NCBI RefSeq assembly: GCF_016906995.1
Contig: NZ_JAFBBD010000003.1
Span: 124,001 to 188,000, forward strand
DNA length: 64,000 nucleotides
Direction: 5' to 3'
Source: Spongiibacter marinus
GTDB lineage: Bacteria; Pseudomonadota; Gammaproteobacteria; Pseudomonadales; Spongiibacteraceae
Under the pieces are notes generated by a model, which was not told the origin of the DNA, ran no database searches, and was given only the letters and a program-made list of their open reading frames with translations. Shown piece by piece: positions 28,302-37,506 of the stretch (within the stretch, counting starts at the first letter, position 1; each line of letters begins with the position of its first letter). Position numbers and translations under genes: made by a program.

Positions 28302-29477
28302 CTACTTGGCCAGGTAGGCCATCGCCTCTTCGAGGCCGCCCAGAGTCATGGGGTACATCTGCCCTTCCATGATCTGCTCAACCATGCCAATGGACTGTGT
28401 CCAACTCCAATCTTCGGGCGGCACGGGGTTTAGCCATACCACTTTGTCAAAGGTCTCGCGCAGGCGCCGCATCCACAGCTCCCCGGCTTCGTCGTTCCAG
28501 TGCTCGACACTGCCGCCTGGCTGCACGATCTCGTAGGGCGACATTGACGCGTCGCCGACAAAGATAATTTTGTAGTCCGCGCTGTATTTGTGCATCACGT
28601 CGAGCAGCTGTATTCGCTCACTGTGACGACGCACATTGCTGTCCCACACCGACTCATACAGAAAGTTATGGAAGTAGAAATACTCCATGTGCTTAAACTC
28701 GCTGCGCGCGGCGGAAAACAGCTCCTCGCAAACGCGAATATGCGGGTCCATAGAGCCGCCCACATCAAAGAACAACAGCACTTTAACGGCGTTATGGCGC
28801 TCCGGCACCATCTTCAGGTCCAGCAGACCGGCATTGCGGGCCGTCGACGATATCGTGTCGTCGATATCCAGCTCGTCGGCCGCACCGCTGCGGGCAAACT
28901 TGCGCAACCGGCGTAGCGCGATCTTGATATTACGCGTACCAAGCTCAACCGAGTCATCCAGGTCGCGAAAGTCGCGGCGCTCCCAGACCTTTACGGCTTT
29001 CTTGTTTTTGCTTTCACCACCGATTCGTATGCCCTCGGGGTGATAACCACTGTGGCCAAACGGTGAGGTACCGCCGGTGCCGATCCACTTGTTACCGCCC
29101 TCGTGGCGTTCTTTCTGCTCTTCTAACCGCTTTTTAAATTCCTCAATGAGCTTATCGAGGCCACCCAAAGACTCAATTTTTGCCTTTTCTTCCTCGCTGA
29201 GCTGCTTCAAAAACTCTGTACGCAACCAGTCATCGGGAATCAGCGCCTCAATCACGTCGTCAAGGCTCGATAGGTCATTGAAGTAACGCGCAAACGCCTT
29301 ATCAAAGCGGTCGTAATATTTCTCATCCTTCACCATACAGACGCGAGCGAGCTGATAGAACTCGTCGACGTCCATGAAGGCGAGCCGCGCCTCAAGGCCG
29401 GCCATCAAGTCGAGTAGTTCACGAATACTCGCCGGAACACCAGCATTTCGCAGGCCAAAGAAAAACTGAACCAACAT
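28302..29477 (-). CDS. VWA domain protein, CoxE-like (COG3552)
   Basis: A 391-residue soluble protein. A helical N-terminal region includes a charged stretch (about 95-130, EEKAKIESLGGLDKL, then EEFKKRLEEQKERHE). A basic and glycine-rich linker leads to a C-terminal von Willebrand A domain with the metal-site motif DVGGSM and a second motif GDASMSPYE. It starts three bases after the MoxR-type ATPase gene. In such pairs the ATPase remodels or loads a partner enzyme, for example CoxD/CoxE; here no obvious client gene is next door. Confidence 0.87.
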   Translation of the reverse strand: MLVQFFFGLRNAGVPASIRELLDLMAGLEARLAFMDVDEFYQLARVCMVKDEKYYDRFDKAFARYFNDLSSLDDVIEALIPDDWLRTEFLKQLSEEEKAKIESLGGLDKLIEEFKKRLEEQKERHEGGNKWIGTGGTSPFGHSGYHPEGIRIGGESKNKKAVKVWERRDFRDLDDSVELGTRNIKIALRRLRKFARSGAADELDIDDTISSTARNAGLLDLKMVPERHNAVKVLLFFDVGGSMDPHIRVCEELFSAARSEFKHMEYFYFHNFLYESVWDSNVRRHSERIQLLDVMHKYSADYKIIFVGDASMSPYEIVQPGGSVEHWNDEAGELWMRRLRETFDKVVWLNPVPPEDWSWTQSIGMVEQIMEGQMYPMTLGGLEEAMAYLAK

Positions 29478-29480
29478 AGA

Positions 29481-30326
29481 CTAGCGGCTCTCGCGACGAT
29501 GCATAAAGGCCAGCCGTTCAAGCAGGTGAACGTCTTGCTCGTTCTTCAGCAATGCACCATAGAGCGGCGGGATAGCCTTGCTCGCATCGCGATTTTTAAG
29601 AATTTCTTCGGGGATGTCATCGGCCATCAGCAGCTTCAACCAGTCAATCAATTCTGACGTTGAGGGCTTTTTCTTCAGACCCGGAATCTTGCGAACATCG
29701 AAGAAGACTTCTAGTGCTTCCTGAACGAGGGTTTTGGAGATATCGGGATAATGAACCTCCACGATTTTCTCCATCGTTTCGCGATCGGGAAAATTAATAA
29801 AATGGAAGAAACAACGGCGCAGGAAGGCATCTGGCAGCTCTTTCTCGTTGTTGCTGGTGATAATGATAATGGGACGGTGCTTCGCGCGAACGGTTTCACC
29901 CGTTTCGTATACAAAGAACTCCATGCGGTCCAGTTCGACCAGCAGGTCATTCGGGAACTCGATGTCTGCCTTGTCGATTTCATCGATCAGCAGCACCACC
30001 TGCTCATCGGCGGCAAACGCTTCCCAGAGTTTGCCGCGCTTGATGTAGTTGGCAATGTCGTGCACTTTGTCATCGCCCAGTTGCGAGTCACGCAAACGCG
30101 ACACCGCATCGTACTCATACAAGCCCTGCTGAGCCTTTGTGGTGGATTTGATATGCCACTGGATCAATTTTTTACCCATTGCCGCCGCTACTTGCTCGGC
30201 AAGCAGGGTTTTACCCGTTCCGGGCTCGCCTTTGATCAGCAGCGGGCGTTGCAGGGTAACGGCGGCGTTTACCGCCATGCTCAGCTCTTCGGTGGATACG
30301 TAAGAATCAGTACCAGTAAATTTCAT
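29481..30326 (-). CDS. MoxR-family AAA+ ATPase
   Basis: A 281-residue AAA+ ATPase with Walker A GEPGTGKTLLAEQ (about 36-48), Walker B VVLLIDEIDKAD, sensor 1 IITSNNEKELPDAFLRRC and an arginine-finger region. It belongs to the MoxR group that works with VWA proteins such as the gene just downstream. The ATG at 30324-30326 has AGGA eight bases upstream; an in-frame TTG one codon earlier is less likely. It is cytoplasmic, with no membrane segment. Confidence 0.9.
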   Translation of the reverse strand: MKFTGTDSYVSTEELSMAVNAAVTLQRPLLIKGEPGTGKTLLAEQVAAAMGKKLIQWHIKSTTKAQQGLYEYDAVSRLRDSQLGDDKVHDIANYIKRGKLWEAFAADEQVVLLIDEIDKADIEFPNDLLVELDRMEFFVYETGETVRAKHRPIIIITSNNEKELPDAFLRRCFFHFINFPDRETMEKIVEVHYPDISKTLVQEALEVFFDVRKIPGLKKKPSTSELIDWLKLLMADDIPEEILKNRDASKAIPPLYGALLKNEQDVHLLERLAFMHRRESR

Positions 30327-30527
30327 CAACTCGTCCTACTCGGGCGCCCGGTTTTATTATTGCCGGACGATCATTACACTGGGCGGCGCTGGCGCCACAC
30401 TATCTAATAGTCAACGCGAAGCCTACTTGGCTGCTCGACTTACGGCAAGCGTCGCAGCGGCCAGCTATAGTATCGAGTCAGGACAATTTGCCGTGACATT
30501 ACACTGCCAGGATCAAGGAAACCCAAA

Positions 30528-31490
30528 ATGACCGCAATTTTCGACGACATCAGCCGCAGCATCGGCGAAACGCCACTCGTGCAGATACGCAGAATCAGCC
30601 AACACCGGATTCTTGTAAAACAGGAATCGCGCAATCCTGCCAATAGCGTGAAATGCCGAATTGGCGCCAATATGATCTGGCAAGCTGAACAGAGCGGCGC
30701 GCTGAAACCCGGCATGGAAATTGTTGAGCCAACCAGTGGTAATACCGGCATCGCACTGGCCTTCGTCGCCGCGGCTAGGGGCTACCCCATCACATTGACC
30801 ATGCCCAACACAATGAGCCTGGAGCGCCGCAAAGTACTCATTGCACTGGGCGCCAAACTCCATTTAAGCGATGGCGCCAAGGGGATGAAGGGAGCCATCA
30901 GTGCCGCAGAAGACATTTGCGCCCAGGACCCTGAGCGTTATTTTATGCCGCAGCAGTTTAAGAATCCCGCGAACCCAGCGATTCACGAACAGACCACCGG
31001 CCCGGAAATTTGGCGGGACACCAACGGCGATATCGATATTTTAGTTAGCGGCGTCGGCACCGGCGGCACAATCAGCGGCGTGTCTCGCTATATTAAAAAC
31101 CACTGCAACAAAGCCATCTGCTCAGTGGCCGTGGAGCCCGAGAGCTCGACGGTGATTCGCCATGCACTCAACGGCGAAGAACTCAGGCACGCCCCTCATA
31201 AAGTTCAGGGCATCGGTGCAGGCTTTTTGCCAGACACGCTAGACCTAAGCGTGGTAGACCGTGTTGAAGCGATAAGCGATGAAGACGCCATGCGCTGGGC
31301 GCATCGGCTAATGAAAGAAGAAGGCATTCTGGCCGGCATTTCCAGCGGCGCCGCGATGGCCGTTGCAGAGCGCGTAGCCAGTGAACCTGACAATGCCGGC
31401 AAAACCATTGTTGTGATCCTGCCCGATTCGGCGGAGCGCTACCTCAGCAGCCCACTATTTGACGGCGCCTTTAGCGAAATCGAGAGCTGA
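30528..31490 (+). CDS. cysK: Cysteine synthase (O-acetylserine sulfhydrylase)
   Basis: A PLP enzyme that makes cysteine from O-acetylserine and sulfide, 320 residues. The PLP lysine is K42 in [13 protein letters not shown]. The substrate loop [13 protein letters not shown] and the phosphate-binding [14 protein letters not shown] are present. The KCRIGAN context, length and C-terminal region favour CysK over CysM. It stands alone on the plus strand with AAGGA upstream of the ATG. The convergent neighbour ends 38 bases later. Confidence 0.92.
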   Translation: MTAIFDDISRSIGETPLVQIRRISQHRILVKQESRNPANSVKCRIGANMIWQAEQSGALKPGMEIVEPTSGNTGIALAFVAAARGYPITLTMPNTMSLERRKVLIALGAKLHLSDGAKGMKGAISAAEDICAQDPERYFMPQQFKNPANPAIHEQTTGPEIWRDTNGDIDILVSGVGTGGTISGVSRYIKNHCNKAICSVAVEPESSTVIRHALNGEELRHAPHKVQGIGAGFLPDTLDLSVVDRVEAISDEDAMRWAHRLMKEEGILAGISSGAAMAVAERVASEPDNAGKTIVVILPDSAERYLSSPLFDGAFSEIES

Positions 31491-31528
31491 CATCACCCTG
31501 CAGCGCATCGCAAACGGCAGCACCTGAT

Positions 31529-31918
31529 CTACGCTGACACTTTCGGCTCGACACGCTCCCCGGCTTTCTCGGCTGCGGGAGCAGAACTTGCAGAGCGCGG
31601 CGCGACCAGCGCCCATACTATTGCCGCGACAATGGCGAAGAGTTGGCCAGCGCCAACAATAATCACCGCCGCCATCGCCGATTCAATACCGCTGGTCATC
31701 ACACTTAGCGCCGCACCGATGGTTGCCGGCATCCACAGTTCCACCGCTTCGGGGTGCCGGCACGGCAGCAGCAGTAAAAAGGCCACTGCGAGAAACGCCC
31801 ACAACTTGACGGCAGACAGGCGATAAACGCGAATCAGCAAGCCCCAAAGCAGAGTCGCGACCACGCCAAAGGCCCAATAGGCCTGCCAGGCGAGTGTGTA
31901 ATCATTGTTATCAATCAT
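31529..31918 (-). CDS. Hypothetical integral membrane protein
   Basis: A 129-residue protein with about four hydrophobic segments (about 12-29, 37-54, 62-80 and 85-106). A short alanine-rich, charged cytoplasmic tail follows. I do not recognise the family. It lies eight bases downstream of ycgN and is probably the last gene of the rnd-ycgL-ycgN operon. Confidence 0.65.
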   Translation of the reverse strand: MIDNNDYTLAWQAYWAFGVVATLLWGLLIRVYRLSAVKLWAFLAVAFLLLLPCRHPEAVELWMPATIGAALSVMTSGIESAMAAVIIVGAGQLFAIVAAIVWALVAPRSASSAPAAEKAGERVEPKVSA

Positions 31919-31926
31919 ACTAATCC

Positions 31927-32379
31927 CTAATCAATCCAGCGGATGATATGGTCCTCAAGCTCGTCATCTGCCACGGTCACTTCACTCACGCAGCGTCCCT
32001 TTACCGACACACCCAATGTTTCCATCAGCCGCTGATCACCGGCAATAAGGGGGTGCCAAGGCTCGAGCGGCCGCCCCTCATGAAGCTGTCGATAGGCGCA
32101 GCTACTGGGCAGGCTGTACGCAAACGCCGGCAGTGATTCACGCAGATCGAGGCAGCCCGGCACCCGCGTCAGGCGCTGCGGGTAATCCCGGCAACGTATG
32201 TGCTCAACATCGAGCAGTCGACACGACACGTCGGTGTAATACACCTCACCGCTGTCTTCGTCTTCAAGCTTGTGCAAGCAGCAGCGGCCACAACCGTCAC
32301 ACAGGGCTTCCCACTCCTGGTCGCTCATCTCTGCGAGCGGCTTTGCCTCCCAAAATGGGCGATGACGAGACGCTATCAC
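31927..32379 (-). CDS. ycgN: YcgN family cysteine-cluster protein (UPF0260)
   Basis: A 150-residue protein with the family cysteine cluster CDGCGRCC near residue 28 and further cysteines in SCRLLDVEHIRCRDYP and VPGCLDLR, suggesting a metal or iron-sulfur site. Function is not established. It overlaps ycgL by four bases (ATGA). The gene association ycgN-ycgL-rnd is conserved in Pseudomonas-like genomes. Confidence 0.9.
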   Translation of the reverse strand: MIASRHRPFWEAKPLAEMSDQEWEALCDGCGRCCLHKLEDEDSGEVYYTDVSCRLLDVEHIRCRDYPQRLTRVPGCLDLRESLPAFAYSLPSSCAYRQLHEGRPLEPWHPLIAGDQRLMETLGVSVKGRCVSEVTVADDELEDHIIRWID

Positions 32380-32645
32380 CGATCTTCACGCGGTGAGAGA
32401 GGCGCCTCTGGCTGCGGAGGAAGCTGAAGATAAAATCCATTTTCATCAATAGCTTGCAACACATCCTTAACATCTGCTCTAGCTAACTTTTTACCCTCTT
32501 CGAGCAGCAGTGTCATCGCTCGCTCCGGCTGACCAAAACGCTTCAACAGCACCTCTGGAACACGCTCTGTGTCTTCCGCCTTGTCTACATAAAGGTACAT
32601 CCCCTCATGCTTAGCACTGCGATAAATGGTGCAAATCCGCCGCAT
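32376..32645 (-). CDS. ycgL: YcgL domain protein
   Basis: An 89-residue protein with the YcgL domain (ICTIYRSAKHEGMYLYV, then VPEVLLKRFGQPERAM) and a proline-rich tail. Function is not known. The ATG at 32643-32645 overlaps the rnd stop by one base and has GGAGG seven bases upstream. Confidence 0.92.
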   Translation of the reverse strand: MRRICTIYRSAKHEGMYLYVDKAEDTERVPEVLLKRFGQPERAMTLLLEEGKKLARADVKDVLQAIDENGFYLQLPPQPEAPLSPREDR

Positions 32646-33751
32646 CACGCCCCCTCCAAACTTTGCAATAACACCTCACCTACCACCTGCTTGCGCCACG
32701 CTGTCATCGAATCGGGCAGGCGACGAAGCCTGATCACCTCTTCCATATCACGTTTGCGGCACAACAAACCCGCGGGGATACCCAGCGAATCAGCACAACG
32801 CTCTACCCCGCAACGCATCGCGGCCAAATATTGCGCCTGCTCTGCTGACAACGGCCGTTCGCCCGGCGGTGGATGTGCAGCGCTATCTTCCTCGCGTGCC
32901 TCTCGCACAATAGTAAGCACGTCGTCGCCAAAGCGCCGCAGCGATGCACCGGGCAGGTCTTTAATTCTTCCCAACTCACCGCTACTGGAGGGCTGGCGGC
33001 GAGCAATTTCGAAGCACACTGGATCCTTAAAAATGCGCCCGCGTGGCACATCTCTCTCCCGCGCCTGCTCTTCCCGCCAGGCACATACGCGCTGCAGTAC
33101 CAAACGCTGGCAGCCGTTGAGCTTCCAAAGCGATTTATTGCGCAGGTAAAACTGATCCGATGGGGTGCCCTGATCGGCCTGCTCGATAAGTTGCCGACAA
33201 TCTTCTTGCCACCACGGCAGCCGACCCAACTCCTCGAGTCGCTGACGCAGCAAGGGGTAAATATCCTGCAAATACGCCACATCGAGCGCCGCGTAGTGGC
33301 ATTGGCTCGCGGTAAGTGGTCGCTGCAACCAATTGGAGCGTGTTTCGCCTTTCTCTACGTGCTGATTCAAGCTGTGAGCGACCAGCTTTTGGTAGCTCAG
33401 GCCCTCTCCCCAGCCCGCCAGGCCAGCGCCAATTTGGCTATCTAACAACGGCGCTGGCAGCGCGCCACACAGACGCTGAAACACTTCGAGATCTTCACTA
33501 CACGAGTGCAGGACTTTAGGAATACCGGCGTTGTTCAGAAGTCCCCTAAAATCGTCCCAATCGGTAATGGCAATGGGGTCGATCAGCCAACACTCGCCAA
33601 GCGCGCCTACCTGTATTAAACCTGCAATAGGATAAAAGGTATCTCGGCGGATAAACTCGGTGTCCAGGGCGACAAATTCAGCCGACTGCCAACGCTTACA
33701 AGCTTGCGCTAGCTGCTCGTTGGAATCCAGATAATGGTATGCATCATTCAA
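32645..33751 (-). CDS. rnd: Ribonuclease D
   Basis: A 3'-5' exoribonuclease that trims tRNA and other small RNA ends, 368 residues. The N-terminal DEDD exonuclease domain shows [14 protein letters not shown] (motif I), the [12 protein letters not shown] motif II and [14 protein letters not shown] (motif III with the y-type tyrosine). HRDC-type helical domains follow. It overlaps recR by eight bases and ycgL by one, so it sits inside a long tightly packed operon. Confidence 0.94.
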   Translation of the reverse strand: MNDAYHYLDSNEQLAQACKRWQSAEFVALDTEFIRRDTFYPIAGLIQVGALGECWLIDPIAITDWDDFRGLLNNAGIPKVLHSCSEDLEVFQRLCGALPAPLLDSQIGAGLAGWGEGLSYQKLVAHSLNQHVEKGETRSNWLQRPLTASQCHYAALDVAYLQDIYPLLRQRLEELGRLPWWQEDCRQLIEQADQGTPSDQFYLRNKSLWKLNGCQRLVLQRVCAWREEQARERDVPRGRIFKDPVCFEIARRQPSSSGELGRIKDLPGASLRRFGDDVLTIVREAREEDSAAHPPPGERPLSAEQAQYLAAMRCGVERCADSLGIPAGLLCRKRDMEEVIRLRRLPDSMTAWRKQVVGEVLLQSLEGA

Positions 33752-34346
33752 AGCGCTGGCGTCCTTTTAGCGCATGCGACAAGGTACCGCTGTCGACATA
33801 TTCAAGTTCGCCACCCAAGGGCACACCATGGGCGATACGGCTCACTGCCACCCCCAAGCGCCGCATCTCTTCAGCGATATAGAAGGCGGTTGCCTCCCCT
33901 TCTACGGTGGGATTCGTCGCCAGTATCAATTCGGAGACGTTCAGGGCCTGAACCCGCTCGACCAGGCGGTCAATGCCAATGTCCTCCGGGCCGATACCAT
34001 CGATGGGCGACAGTCGGCCCATCAACACAAAATACAGGCCGCGATAGTCCCCGCCCTGTTCGAAGGCGAGCACATCGGCGGGTGATTCCACGACGCAAAT
34101 TGTGTGTTGGTCGCGCCGCGGATCGCGACACAACCGACATTCAGGGTCTTCGGTGAGCGTGCGACAGCTGCGGCAATGCCCTACATTTTCAACGGCATTG
34201 TGCAGCGCTTCTGAAAGGCGCTGAGCACCGCCACGGTTTCGCTCCAGCAATTGAAAGCTGATGCGCTGCGCCGACTTGGGACCAACCCCAGGCAGGCAGC
34301 GCAACGCGTCAATCAGCTCATCGATAAGGGGGCTGTAGTTCGACAT
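33744..34346 (-). CDS. recR: Recombination protein RecR
   Basis: A DNA-repair protein of the RecFOR pathway that helps load RecA at gaps, 200 residues. The N-terminal helix-hairpin-helix ([15 protein letters not shown]), a C4 zinc finger ([16 protein letters not shown]) and a Toprim domain ([14 protein letters not shown]) are in the usual order. It follows ybaB with a one-base start-stop overlap, the widespread dnaX-ybaB-recR arrangement. Confidence 0.97.
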   Translation of the reverse strand: MSNYSPLIDELIDALRCLPGVGPKSAQRISFQLLERNRGGAQRLSEALHNAVENVGHCRSCRTLTEDPECRLCRDPRRDQHTICVVESPADVLAFEQGGDYRGLYFVLMGRLSPIDGIGPEDIGIDRLVERVQALNVSELILATNPTVEGEATAFYIAEEMRRLGVAVSRIAHGVPLGGELEYVDSGTLSHALKGRQRFE

Positions 34347-34669
34347 TAAAAAGGCATCTTGAAGTTACCGGGCATTCCCATCCCTGAAAGCATATCGCCC
34401 ATTTGTCCCTTGTTGTTTTCCTCAACCTTGCGCACAGCGTCATTCACCGCCGCGGCCAACAGGTCTTCCAGCACTTCTTTGTCTTCGCTGAGCAAGCTGT
34501 CGTCTATTTGCACACGCCGCACATCGTGGCGCCCAGTCATTACCACGCTCACCAAGCCCGCGCCGGCTTCGCCACGCACTTCTTTATTTGCCAGTTCTTG
34601 CTGCGCTTGTTGCATTTTCTCCTGCATTTCGGCAGCTTTTTTCATCAATTCATTAAGGTCTGCTTTCAC
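34346..34669 (-). CDS. ybaB: Nucleoid-associated protein YbaB/EbfC
   Basis: A small DNA-binding protein of 107 residues, acting as a dimer in the cytoplasm. The N-terminal coiled coil ([20 protein letters not shown]) and the central [17 protein letters not shown] strands are typical, and the tail is glycine/methionine-rich. It lies nine bases after dnaX and overlaps recR by one base. Confidence 0.96.
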   Translation of the reverse strand: MKADLNELMKKAAEMQEKMQQAQQELANKEVRGEAGAGLVSVVMTGRHDVRRVQIDDSLLSEDKEVLEDLLAAAVNDAVRKVEENNKGQMGDMLSGMGMPGNFKMPF

Positions 34670-34678
34670 TCTGGTCTC

Positions 34679-36580
34679 CTAATCTTGACGACGTTTTTCC
34701 GGCAAGCTGATTGATTCAAGGTCTAGTTCGGCCGAAAACTCGGCGATAATTTCCTGCACGAGGGGGTCGCTTTCGATCGCTTGGCGAGCGACAACAAGCC
34801 TCTCTTGTAGACGCCGGGCGCGGTACTCCGCTGGTGTCTCCTCCGCGGGCTCACCGATATCGATTGCCACCTTAAGTGCCTGACCAAAGTAATCAGCCAA
34901 GGCCTCTTGTAGGCGCTCGATATGACGGTCATTCAGCAGTGTCGCATTGCCCTGGCTAATTACAAACTGCAGGCGGCTACCCTCTTTGGCGGCTAGCTGG
35001 CAATGCGAGGCAATACTCCCCAACATTCCAGGCAATGCGAAAGCGTCAAACTGCTCGCGCCATAGCCTGGCATCGAGATCAGCGAGCTCAACACTCGGCG
35101 CCGCGGCTGCAGCCTCTTCCGGCGCCGACACTGTTGCCACCGGTGGCTCGTCTGAACGCGGCCGCTGAACTTCTGCTTGCTCATGCTCAACGGCGTCAGC
35201 AATTTGCTCGGTCGATGGCGCACTGTTTTGTGCAGCCTCTTGTGGCGGTATTGGCGCTGAGGCTTGCTCTGGTTTGCTCGGCTCAGCGGCGACTGACGAC
35301 GCCTCGCCCTCGCGGCTATGCTGTTCAGGAGCCTCATTGGCAATAGGTGCGGGCTCTGCCGCCGTAACGGCAGTGTTCGGCTCTGCCTCCGGCTCGCCCT
35401 CGGCGTCAGACGGCGTCGGCGGCTTTTTTACGGGGGCAGCCTCCCCCTCGGGCGAGGCGCTGGCAGTAAGCGGCTGGCTTGGCGGCGCCATGACACCTTC
35501 GGGTTTGAAGGCCACCATACGCAGCAACAACATTTCCAGGCCGCCGCGAAGCTCGGGGGCCAAATTCAAATCGCGTCGCCCTTGAAGCGCCATCTGGTAA
35601 TAGAACTGGACTTCCTCGGCACTGAGTTCGCCCGCCAGTGCCGTCACGTTCTGTTTATCGCCCAGGCTATTGTCCAGCCCCTCGGGAACGGTTTGCGCAA
35701 TAGCGATGCGGTGGAGCACCACCAGCAGTTCATTGGCAACGCCGGCAAAATCCACACCCAGCTCGGCCAGCTCCGCCACGATCGCTAACAATTCGGCCCC
35801 GTCGCGTTTAGACAGCGCCGAAATTAATCGGTAAACGGCGCCGTGATCGATGGTGCCCAGCATCTGCCGAACATCGTGCTCGCCGAGTTTACCCGAGCCG
35901 AAAGCGATTGCCTGATCGGTTAAACTCAAGGCGTCGCGCATACTGCCGTCGGCGGCGCGCCCCAGCAGCCACAGCGCTGCCTCGTCAAAGCTGATCAGCT
36001 CTTTTTCGAGTATCTGCTTCAAATACTCTACTACGCGTTCAGGACTTAAGTTTTTCAGGCTGAACTGAAGGCAGCGCGACAAAATGGTCGCGGGAATTTT
36101 TTGTGGGTCCGTCGTCGCCAGCAAAAACTTAACGTGAGGCGGCGGCTCTTCCAGCGTTTTTAGCAGCGCATTAAAACTGCTGGCACTGAGCATGTGCACC
36201 TCATCGATGAGGTACACCTTGTAGCGCCCCTGTGTCGGGGTGTATTGCACATTATCGAGAAGCTCGCGGGTGTCCTCAACCTTGGTGCGCGACGCCGCGT
36301 CAACCTCGATCAGGTCAACGAAACGCCCCTCGTTGATGGCGACACACGACTGGCATTGGCCGCAGGGCTCTGAGCTGACGCCCTGCTCGCAATTCAGACA
36401 ACGCGCCAGAATACGCGCGATGGTGGTTTTACCCACGCCACGAGTCCCGGTGAACAAATAAGCGTGGTGAAGCCGATCGTGATCAAGCGCATTGATCAAG
36501 GCTTTGAGCACGTGGCTCTGGCCGGCCATTTCCCGGAAGCTTTTGGGTCGCCACTTTCTCGCCAGAACCTGATATGTCAT
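34679..36580 (-). CDS. dnaX: DNA polymerase III tau/gamma subunit
   Basis: The clamp-loader ATPase subunit of the replicative polymerase, 633 residues as tau. It shows Walker A GTRGVGKTT, a zinc module CLNCEQGVSSEPCGQCQSC, Walker B LIDEVHMLS and sensor 1 LATTDPQKIP. The third domain ends near residue 365. Then come a long proline/alanine/glutamate-rich linker and the C-terminal tau domain that binds polymerase and helicase. A programmed -1 frameshift site is present at codons 384-386 and would yield a gamma form of about 391 residues. The ATG at 36580 follows a GTG one codon upstream; either could be used. Confidence 0.96.
   Translation of the reverse strand: MTYQVLARKWRPKSFREMAGQSHVLKALINALDHDRLHHAYLFTGTRGVGKTTIARILARCLNCEQGVSSEPCGQCQSCVAINEGRFVDLIEVDAASRTKVEDTRELLDNVQYTPTQGRYKVYLIDEVHMLSASSFNALLKTLEEPPPHVKFLLATTDPQKIPATILSRCLQFSLKNLSPERVVEYLKQILEKELISFDEAALWLLGRAADGSMRDALSLTDQAIAFGSGKLGEHDVRQMLGTIDHGAVYRLISALSKRDGAELLAIVAELAELGVDFAGVANELLVVLHRIAIAQTVPEGLDNSLGDKQNVTALAGELSAEEVQFYYQMALQGRRDLNLAPELRGGLEMLLLRMVAFKPEGVMAPPSQPLTASASPEGEAAPVKKPPTPSDAEGEPEAEPNTAVTAAEPAPIANEAPEQHSREGEASSVAAEPSKPEQASAPIPPQEAAQNSAPSTEQIADAVEHEQAEVQRPRSDEPPVATVSAPEEAAAAAPSVELADLDARLWREQFDAFALPGMLGSIASHCQLAAKEGSRLQFVISQGNATLLNDRHIERLQEALADYFGQALKVAIDIGEPAEETPAEYRARRLQERLVVARQAIESDPLVQEIIAEFSAELDLESISLPEKRRQD
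35406..35449 (-). promoter_or_regulatory. Programmed -1 ribosomal frameshift site in dnaX
   Basis: The slippery heptamer A AAA AAG (35423-35429) is in the correct phase (codons GTA AAA AAG, ending at codon 386). Ten bases upstream lies GAGGGGGAGG (35440-35449), a strong Shine-Dalgarno-like stimulator at the same spacing as in E. coli dnaX. After slipping back one base, five codons are read (GCC GCC GAC GCC GTC) and then TGA (35406-35408). That would make a gamma protein cut right after domain III. I did not find a convincing downstream stem-loop by eye. Confidence 0.78.
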
Positions 36581-36686
36581 CACAAAATCTCTCGAAATCG
36601 ATCGTCAAGGATACACTAGCGCTGCGCTGACATAAATAATGTCGGAATTAGAAAAAACGAGAGGAATCACGGGGATAGGAATAAAT

Positions 36687-36800
36687 GGGTGGCGGCCCGA
36701 CCAGCCACACCCCGGCACACGAGTCGATAACTACCGTTGCTCCCTTCCGGGCCTGGCGGGGTTTGCTACCTATCGTTGCGAGGGGACCGGAAGGACCACC
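36687..36800 (-). ncRNA. ffs: 4.5S RNA (bacterial signal recognition particle RNA)
   Basis: The SRP RNA, which binds Ffh and targets nascent membrane proteins. About 114 nucleotides on the minus strand, the same length as in E. coli. The conserved apical domain contains GGCCCGGAAGGGAGCAACGG (the GGAA tetraloop and symmetric loop bound by Ffh). The ends GGTGGTCC and GGCCGCCACC pair to close the long hairpin. It lies downstream of dnaX's start region on the same strand. Exact ends are inferred from base pairing. Confidence 0.93.
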
Positions 36801-36845
36801 ATAACGCGCTTTCGGCCTCGGCCAATTGCGGGGCGCTATTGTGTT

Positions 36846-36871
36846 CGAAACCCCCTTCACATGCAAGGGGG
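36846..36871 (-). terminator. Rho-independent terminator after the DUF4136 gene
   Basis: On the minus strand CCCCCTT and AAGGGGG form seven pairs with a seven-base loop, followed by TTTCG. It lies nine bases after the stop codon and before the 4.5S RNA gene. The short T-run makes it moderate. Confidence 0.65.
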
Positions 36872-36880
36872 ATAATCGGA

Positions 36881-37480
36881 TTATTGCGCGCTGACTGGCG
36901 GAAATTGCGCGAGAATCGTCGCCACAGTTTCATCGATATACGCGCGCCGCTCCACGGGATCTTTCAGTGTGGGTTTGACACGGCTTGCGCTGCCGCGCCA
37001 TACCAAACGGCGATTTTCAGGCTCGATAATATCGATAACAACATTGTCCTGGGTATATTCGCGCACCCAGATATCGTCATCGTAGAAATGCGCGTAGCCA
37101 AATCCCGGGCGGTGGTAGCAGTGATAGCAAGGATAGTAACCAAAATGGCTATACCAGTTGCCCACACTTTCTACGCGTGTTTTTTCGACAGTGCCGACAT
37201 GGTAACTCACCAGTACTGACGCGCTGTCGACGGCAACTTTCTTCACGCCGCGCAGCGCCATCTGCGCCTCGATAGCATCGCGATATCGCTCATGCATCAG
37301 GGCGTCGTAGGCGGGTTCCCGTTGCTCGTTGTCAGGCGTCAGCCAGGCGTAACTCGCTACGTTAGCGAAATCGTAATCGAGGGCATAATCCTGACTCACT
37401 GGCACTGCTGTGCACGCCGCTACTACTGCCGCGATAACGGCAATACCACATCGCTTAATGACTGCTGGTAAATCGTGCAT
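36881..37480 (-). CDS. DUF4136 lipoprotein
   Basis: A 199-residue predicted lipoprotein. The signal peptide ends in AVVAAC, giving a lipidated cysteine near residue 23. The mature part has the DUF4136 look (YDFANVASYAWL near the N-terminus, then a C-terminal DETVATILAQFPP). An unusual histidine/tyrosine/cysteine-rich stretch, FGYYPCYHCYHRPGFGY, lies mid-protein. I chose the ATG at 37478-37480, which has GGAGG six bases upstream, over an in-frame start at 37510. It lies 26 bases downstream of the DegQ-type gene and is likely co-transcribed, suggesting an envelope role. Confidence 0.85.
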   Translation of the reverse strand: MHDLPAVIKRCGIAVIAAVVAACTAVPVSQDYALDYDFANVASYAWLTPDNEQREPAYDALMHERYRDAIEAQMALRGVKKVAVDSASVLVSYHVGTVEKTRVESVGNWYSHFGYYPCYHCYHRPGFGYAHFYDDDIWVREYTQDNVVIDIIEPENRRLVWRGSASRVKPTLKDPVERRAYIDETVATILAQFPPVSAQ

Positions 37481-37506
37481 TACGCCCTCCAAGCCGCCTA
37501 GTGGCT

